Made by a program: the position numbers and the translations under genes. From Adiantum capillus-veneris (taxonomy: Eukaryota > Streptophyta > Polypodiopsida > Polypodiales > Pteridaceae): a DNA stretch of 64,000 nt. The stretch spans positions 81,212,384 to 81,276,383 of the forward strand of contig CM043944.1 of the NCBI GenBank assembly GCA_014529385.2, written 5' to 3'. The notes beneath the pieces are model-generated. The model was not told the DNA's origin. It was given only the letters and a program-made list of their open reading frames with translations, and made no database searches. Shown one piece after another: positions 58,222 through 64,000 of this stretch (its first letter is position 1; every line of letters begins with the position of its first letter).

Positions 58222-58895
58222 TCTATTCCCTTAAGCAACACATTCCCAAATTCAAGAAAAAGGAAAACGGACCGTTTATCATTGAAGATGTATCTCCAAG
58301 TGGAGCAGTTAAGTTGTCCACCCTAGATGGTGAACCAATGGCTAATTGGATTAGTGGATGTCGTTTAAAGAAGTACAATTTGCCACTAACCAATGAATTG
58401 CTAGAAAGGATGCATGCAGATAAGCAAAGAAAGATAAAACGATAGCAAGTTATTGATGAAGCCCAAGAGGAAGCTCGGCTTCGAGTACTTAAAAAGAAAG
58501 TTACTCTCAAAAATCAACAAATACCTACTCCCAACAACACTCTGGAAATAGATGACCGACAATGAGAATTGCAGAAAGATGTAGTGTCAACAGATGATGA
58601 ATGGTTAGATGGAATGGACCTTCGCATCAAAGTACAGTTGAACAATCATAGCACAAATTCATTGGTCGATACAGGAGCTCGAGTAAATGTAGTCAATTAT
58701 TCCACATACAAGAAAGCAATAAGTCAGTCTTTGACAGCAGGAATAGCGACTATCAAAGAATGCAATAAGAACCCAACACCAACATTGGGAGTAGTCAACT
58801 TAAATGTGGTAGTACATGGATGTTCATGCCCTCATCAGTTTGTATGCTTACCATATGAACACATGAATGAGATGATGATTCTTGGAATTTCATGA
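58222..58895 (+). pseudogene. Gyp-D post-integrase aspartic protease-like domain
   Basis: After the integrase end and a charged coiled segment (TNELLERMHADKQRKIKR, stop, VIDEAQEEARLRVLKKK), ORF 58569-58895 encodes STDDEWLDGMD, then VQLNNHSTNSLVDTGARVNV with an intact D-T-G-A, a central beta-rich part (TPTLGVVNLNVVVHG) and MNEMMILGIS before the stop. D-T-G-A near the start and I-L-G about 75 residues later match a single-domain retropepsin. It lies on the 3' side of integrase, unlike canonical gypsy order, and parallels 35287-35894 in Gyp-B. Catalytic residues appear intact. Confidence 0.7.
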
Positions 58896-59406
58896 TGCGG
58901 ACATACACAAGGCAATACCAGATTGGGATACCAATCAGCTTAAGCTATCACCTAAAGGCGGACAACTCATTGTTCCAATTGCACCAAGCAAATAGGAATG
59001 GAAAGGAGGTTACCCGTAGAGCAAACCACAAAGTCATCAATCTTCTCCATCCTATCGACAAGAAAATGCTACAAGTAGCATGCAAGGAGTCAGGCAAATT
59101 TGGGTACCAAAAGCACAGCTTAAGGATAAGCCAATTCAAATTTGGGTGCCCAAAACATTATCTATTGTACCAAAAATGGTTCCAAGGTTCAAAACACAAA
59201 GAGGAGCATCTTCGATCAGCGAACCTAACACGAAATGGATTTGGAAGAAGAAGGAGCACTTATCTTCTCCGCAAACTGTAAAACCAATCAAGCAATGGAG
59301 AGTTAAGTCTCAAAAGACTCAACCACACCATTTTGCACAAAGCAAACCAAGATATCAATGGCGGGTAAAAGCTCGACAACAATCATTATTGATACCAACA
59401 GCTTAG
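58896..59406 (+). pseudogene. Gyp-D 3' tail with Trp-x-x-Lys repeats
   Basis: ORF 59080-59406 encodes IWVPKAQ, IWVPKTL, KWIWKKK, QWRVKSQ and QWRVKAR within about 100 residues, a strongly basic aromatic repeat tail. It is the counterpart of 35895-36572 in Gyp-B. No known family comes to mind. Confidence 0.6.
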
Positions 59407-59659
59407 AAAATCAACATGCCAAAGCATCCTAATGGACCAATCAAGCAAAGAGCACACAAGCTACAAGATTTGCTCTTTGGAAGACAACATCAAAAATCTC
59501 GACATCAGAAACCCATGAGCTAATTACTCAAGACCCAACTCTTGCACAACATAATGGTTTTGATTGCATTGATCTTCAAAGCATGATAGAGCCAACCAAG
59601 GCTATGCATAGACACGATTGTTCAACCCATGCACACAGTCGTCCCAAAGTATGCCATCT

Positions 59660-59677
59660 AGGAGGGGTGGAAGGGAA
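59660..59677 (+). promoter_or_regulatory. Candidate polypurine tract of Gyp-D
   Basis: AGGAGGGGTGGAAGGGAA; a second purine run GAAGAGGGAGGAAAAAG (59701-59717) lies directly before TGATGTTAACG, which may start the 3' LTR. Either could prime plus-strand DNA. Confidence 0.5.
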
Positions 59678-59719
59678 CTAAGTGATTAAGGGCAATGTTT
59701 GAAGAGGGAGGAAAAAGTT

Positions 59720-60430
59720 TGATGTTAACGTGTGATTTTTTGCAAAATTACCTAATAATGCCCTTACAAATCATCAAGGGGGGAATTTAACTTATAATAT
59801 CTCCCTGATGAGTGTAAATAGTGTATATACTATTAGAAAATTATCAAAAAATAGTCTTTTTTGGTTAATTTTTATCATTTTTCTATTGGGACTTAAAAAT
59901 GGAGAAATCCAACAAAAAACAATAAAGCTATGTTTTTCAATGAATTTTCTTACTTATTGGATTTTCACTTTGCTTTTTTAGTGTATTTTGTTATTTTTTG
60001 AATTTTTTTCAATAAACAGGTCAAAAATTGATAATATATTTCCGAAATTTTTAGCGTATTTTCTTGATACGCTAATGATCAGATGGACAACGCGAACAGA
60101 CACAAAAAATTTTAATCAAATTGGCAGATGAAAGCGGGAAGCCTAAATTAGGTGGCCAGACCTACTTTTGCAGAATTCTTGCAAAATGATTTACTGGAAT
60201 CTGATTGGGGAAATTTTTGAGTCTAACATAGATTTCACAGCCTAGTAGGACTAACAAGGGATTTGGGGAAAAATGGTTCGGGAAGTCCGAGTATAGATAC
60301 CCAAGGTAATCTAAAATCACCTCATTTCCACTTGTCGCCTTTGGAGAGAGAGCTTTTCAACCTTCTTCGCGCGCATTTTTTGGAGTCCACAGTCGCATGT
60401 TTATAGCGCCGTCTCACACGAAACATGAGG
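59720..60430 (+). repeat. Candidate 3' LTR of Gyp-D
   Basis: Starts TGATGTTAACG, similar to TGTTGTTAACC at the proposed Gyp-B 5' LTR start. The right border is not defined; GCGCCGT at 60406-60412 is only a weak resemblance to a primer-binding site. No second copy is visible in the window. Confidence 0.3.
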
Positions 60431-61884
60431 GGTAAGTTCTATACTTATCAATGATCCATTCTGTACAGCTGGTAAGTTAGTCTAAACCCCAGGAAAAAAC
60501 TCTAGAATCCGAGCAGTGCACGAAGACCTACGACCAAAAATTGACCATAGTGGCCTGTTAGCTCAACCAAATCAGACGATACTTGAACTGTAACATGTCC
60601 CTAGATAATAGAACACTTTTATATCAACAGTTGACCATTCGACAGGGGTCGAGGGGGGTCCCAAGTAGAAAAGCTAGGTTTTTGGCAGATTCCAGAATTG
60701 GATTCTGACTCCACAGACAGCTTATAGACTGGGTCTATACACAATGCATATGGTTTCTTTCATAAAATCAATCAAGTCAAGCCCTCGAAAAGCATAAAAC
60801 CGCTCGAAGGCTACAAAGCGTCAAATTTGACATACGAAGTCAAACTGACTCCAAATGGGCCAAAATTGGATGAGTTGCTTTAGGACTATGTAGCGAACAA
60901 GTCCATAGCCTCAAAAGTGACTAACCAACTCCATAGGCCATGTAGTCACAGAAATCGGTGATTTCAAAGTCGACAAAGCACGACGTGATACCGACAGCAC
61001 AAAACTTTACCAAATTCAATTTAGGGCATGTTTTACGTGTATAGAATATGTTTAGGTCAAGATTTTCAAGCTTTGCAAAAAAAATGACTGCTATAAATAA
61101 ATATGATTATTTACTTTTGCAATATTTTGGTTTGAAAATGGAACCATCACCGCACCTATCACTTGTACACACTTATTACATGCCACATTTCAAGTATGAG
61201 CAAAAATGACCAATGATAACTTGGAAAATTGTCAAAAAATGCAAAGAAGTCCTTTCAAACCAATTTCTGAGTTCTCAGTCACATTTTTTTAAACCAAATC
61301 ACCTCATATCACATACACAGGGTCTACATCATGCCTAGAACCAGTTTGCACCAAAAAATGTTCATTTTGATGAAAAAGTTAATAATCGCGATTATTTACT
61401 TTTTTGCCAAGATGGGGGAAAATTGCAACTTTACCTTCATGGGACCAAAGCACATGGTGTCCTAGGCCCACTTACCAAGTTCGAACAAATTTAGAGCTCA
61501 AAATCTTAAAATTCCTTTAAAAAATCTACTGTTTCGAAGACTGAAAGCCTAAATCTGGTACCATTTTTACCCTTTGCACTCAAATGAGCCCATATTTCAC
61601 TCATAGTATCTATTTGATATATACTTCAAGCCCATGATGCCAAAATTGCAAAATGTTGAAAAAATTTATCAGCTATAAATAATCACGATTATTTACTTTT
61701 GTTGCAAATTTTTGCATGGACTTTATGATTTTGATCTTTACATGTTTTTATGCATCTATGCATGTACAAAAATTGATTTCAAGCAAATTGGACTCAATTT
61801 GTCAGCAATTCAACCTGAAGGACATTTCAGAGTGGGATTTGCCAAATTTTCTAACTTTGGCACTCTATTCACTTAACAGGAGCA
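60431..61884. other. Non-coding stretch upstream of the last ORF
   Basis: AT-rich, no gene. It could be the 5' leader of the element encoding the ORF at 61885. It contains three spaced copies of a palindromic motif (listed separately). Confidence 0.45.
61090..61705. repeat. Three spaced copies of a palindromic AATCGCGATT motif, about 290-bp period
   Basis: AAATATGATTATTTACTTTT (near 61100), AATAATCGCGATTATTTACTTTT-type (near 61381) and AATAATCACGATTATTTACTTTT-type (near 61677), each followed by TTGC(A/C)A. They mark a strongly diverged tandem repeat. Confidence 0.65.
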
Positions 61885-64000
61885 ATGCAAGTTGCGGAGA
61901 AGGCAAAGAAGAGGGTCACTCAAAAAGAGAACCTGCAAGAGATGCCACCCTACCAACTGGACCCCAGATCAGTAAAGATAGCCAAAGAAACATATCTATC
62001 CAAGGAACAGATTGAAGAAAACAACACCACAGTTTTTACAGGCAGATTTAAAAGTGAAGAAGGACATCATGTAGAACTACAGTTGTTGCCAAAAGAGGTC
62101 TATGATGTCACAGCAAAGCCCGAAACAAAAGAAGCTAGCATAAGACTTGGACTCAGAGAATTCTATGACCAAGAGCCATGTGGTGTAGATTTTCAGGAAG
62201 CCTATGAGCTTTTGTCTACAATAAAAGAAGATGGAACATCCCATATTATTGACCAGCAAGGGTAGAAGGTAGAAGTGGTGATAACAAAAGATATTGCGAC
62301 AGAGGCTCTCAAGTTACCGACAGAAGGGATGACAATGAGAGCTAGAGATAGAAAGATAGCAAGTACCTTCACTAAGGAGACCGCTGCAGCTACCTTTTCT
62401 GATCTCATCCAGAAGCAAGCGGAAGAACCAACACGGTTATATCACCAAGACTTCCAATTTCTAGCTAAGATACCACCAAGGTACACAACACCCAATCATG
62501 CAGTTGCAACTACCTTCACACAAGTGTTGAAGTTGACAACCAGGCAACCCATTGATCACGCATAGTATGTGCTATCCACGCTGAAGGGTACCAAGAAAGA
62601 GGGCAAGATAACCTATATGGGAGCACCTGAGGTAGTCACAAGAATAGCATACCATGCTATCCGCATGGCAGACAATTTGCCACCTTCCCCAGATCAGAAC
62701 ACATGGATTGTGTCGGCACAGCCATCTCCAAGAACCACCCGCTCGTTGAAGAGAGTTTACAAATCTGATGAAGAGTGTGCAGAAAGCTCACATGAAGCAT
62801 ATAGAAACGAAAGCTCAGACAACGAGAAAAAAAGAGCCAGAAGAGAGGAGATGAAGAAGAAGGCAGTGGCTACACATCAAGAAGAACCTCAACAAAAGAA
62901 GGCGAGGCTTAAAAGGGAAAAAGAGTCCTACGAAAGAAGCCGCCAAGCTGCAGGTGAGAACCCACCAAGAGATATAAAAAGCGCTCGAACCAAGAATCCT
63001 GCCAAGAGAGAACCAGAAGATCCCAAGGATTCTCTTGAACGCATGTACAAGGAAGCAAAAGTGTTAAAGCTAAAAGAAGCTCAAGAAGCTGAAAGATAAG
63101 CACAGGAAGATGCAGCGGAGCAACAAAGACAATCTAAAGCGACCCAACAAAGTGAAGCCCAGCATGATCAAGAAGAGATGTCTCCTAGACCATAATCACC
63201 TGCTACGGAACAACAAGACCACATGCCAAGCCCTCCACCTTCACCAACACTTAGACCCATTGAGGGAGAGAAAACCAAGGAAAAGGAACATGAACCGCAA
63301 GAAGAAGCAGGATTTGAACAACAGGCAACAACTACTTCCGAGCAAGCCAAAGCAAAAGATCCAGAACCGAAAACGGCAGCAAGTCTTGAACCACAAGAGA
63401 CTGCCAGTTTTGAGCAACCTAAGGCACAAGAAACAGAGGCCACCCCGTCTACCACTACCCAGCAGGAAACGGTCGAGGCATCCACAAAACCTCAAGGAGA
63501 CAAAGCAGCCAAAGCAACCACAGCCCCACCAAAGGAGCCATAGGAGACTGTTGAAACATCTAGGCAGCCCACAAAACAAGAACACTGGTAGACAAATGAT
63601 GAAGTAATTCTCCGAGTAAATGAATATGCCAAGTAGATGCAGGAAATGACATAGAAAATGCGGACAGTAGCACTTAGCCACAGTGCTAAGTCTAGAGAGT
63701 TGGAGATGGTGATAGATGCTTTGCAAGGAGAACTAGAGAACAGGATGACTGTCATCACCGACCTGTAGAGACAAATCCAAGAGTTGAAAGCTGAAGTTGA
63801 ATAATACCAACTGGCCAGAGAAAAACAACAAAAGGAAATGGAAGAGCTAGGTGAACTTCTCACAAAGTTAACAGATTCCTGTAAGACCAAAGACGAACAA
63901 CTGACAGAGGTGACCAACAAACTCTTAGCTACAACTCTTTCAGCTCAAAAGATCCAAGTGCAGCTCGACGTGGCAAACACTTCATTACACTATTCAGAGA
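61885..64000 (+). pseudogene. Long retroelement-type ORF with ten in-frame TAG/TAA stops, open to window end
   Basis: One frame runs from MQVAEKAKKR (61885) to the window edge (about 705 codons) with no frameshift but ten stops: TAG at 62263, 62563, 63541, 63589, 63634, 63652, 63766 and TAA at 63097, 63193, 63802. The first 230 residues (LGLREFYDQEPCGVDFQEAY, ALKLPTEGM, FTQVLKLTTRQPIDHA, GAPEVVTRIAYHAIRM) resemble the 'putative plant transposon protein' N-terminal ORFs that precede gag in some gypsy elements; this match is from memory of the pattern. Then comes a Lys/Glu-rich charged part, a Gln/Pro/Thr-rich part and a C-terminal coiled coil (ELKAEVE.., KQQKEMEELGELLTKL). Confidence 0.55.

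Noticed and set aside
61885-64000. Reassigned genetic code with TAA/TAG read as Gln
   Set aside because: Genes nearby (WRNIP1, the 5' gene) use normal stops, and other pseudogenes here also carry TGA; loss of Gln codons by C-to-T change is simpler.
1-64000. Operons, biosynthetic clusters, phage or defence systems
   Set aside because: Everything recognisable is plant gene or plant retroelement; no prokaryotic gene organisation is present.

Overview
This is a repeat-rich plant nuclear window. The evidence is spliced eukaryotic genes, a plant-type WRNIP1 gene with an N-terminal UBA domain, Tork/Tnt1-like Ty1/copia elements, and Ty3/gypsy elements without a chromodomain next to one chromovirus-like remnant. 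The density of nested, decayed retroelements suggests a large-genome vascular plant such as a fern or gymnosperm. That last point is inference; the sequence does not fix the species.

Layout. (1) 1-3437: the 3' part of an unrecognised multi-exon gene on the + strand, running off the left edge. (2) 3438-15950: intergenic DNA with microsatellites, a candidate TIR element (4503-5830), a broken gypsy gag-protease remnant (Gyp-A, about 5831-8925), several tandem repeats, and an LTR-like block (about 12805-13694) with a degraded primer-binding site and further direct and inverted copies up to 15770. (3) 15954 to about 36593: one large gypsy element (Gyp-B: LTR, primer-binding site, gag with zinc knuckles, RT, RNase H, integrase, then a second protease-like domain). 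It is split by two antisense copia insertions, Cop-1 (23442-29921, target duplication ATTTC) and Cop-2 (31077-34839, GTTAA/GTTAC). (4) 36784-37242: an intact 152-codon ORF of unknown function in the env position. (5) 38415-40185: a decayed acidic ORF with a compound hairpin duplication, followed by a LINE reverse-transcriptase fragment on the minus strand (41360-42290). (6) 43786-45896: the one clearly functional gene, WRNIP1/MgsA-like, minus strand, two exons. (7) 46940-48680: decayed chromovirus-like pol (Gyp-C). (8) about 51120-59720: a second element of the Gyp-B family (Gyp-D), split by Cop-3 (53182-56293, target duplication TATTG). (9) 59720-64000: candidate LTR, degenerate palindromic repeats, and a long single-frame ORF with ten TAG/TAA stops and no frameshift.

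The most unusual signal is the architecture of Gyp-B and Gyp-D. Both carry an aspartic-protease-like domain downstream of integrase, introduced by a similar T-D-[DE]-[DE]-W-L-D segment and followed by a tail of Trp-x-Pro-Lys repeats. Gyp-D also keeps part of a protease at the usual place before RT and has two HHCC zinc-binding modules ahead of the integrase core. None of the transposable elements looks autonomous now. The three copia copies are one family with different structural defects, and their junctions look like template-switching or end-joining scars.
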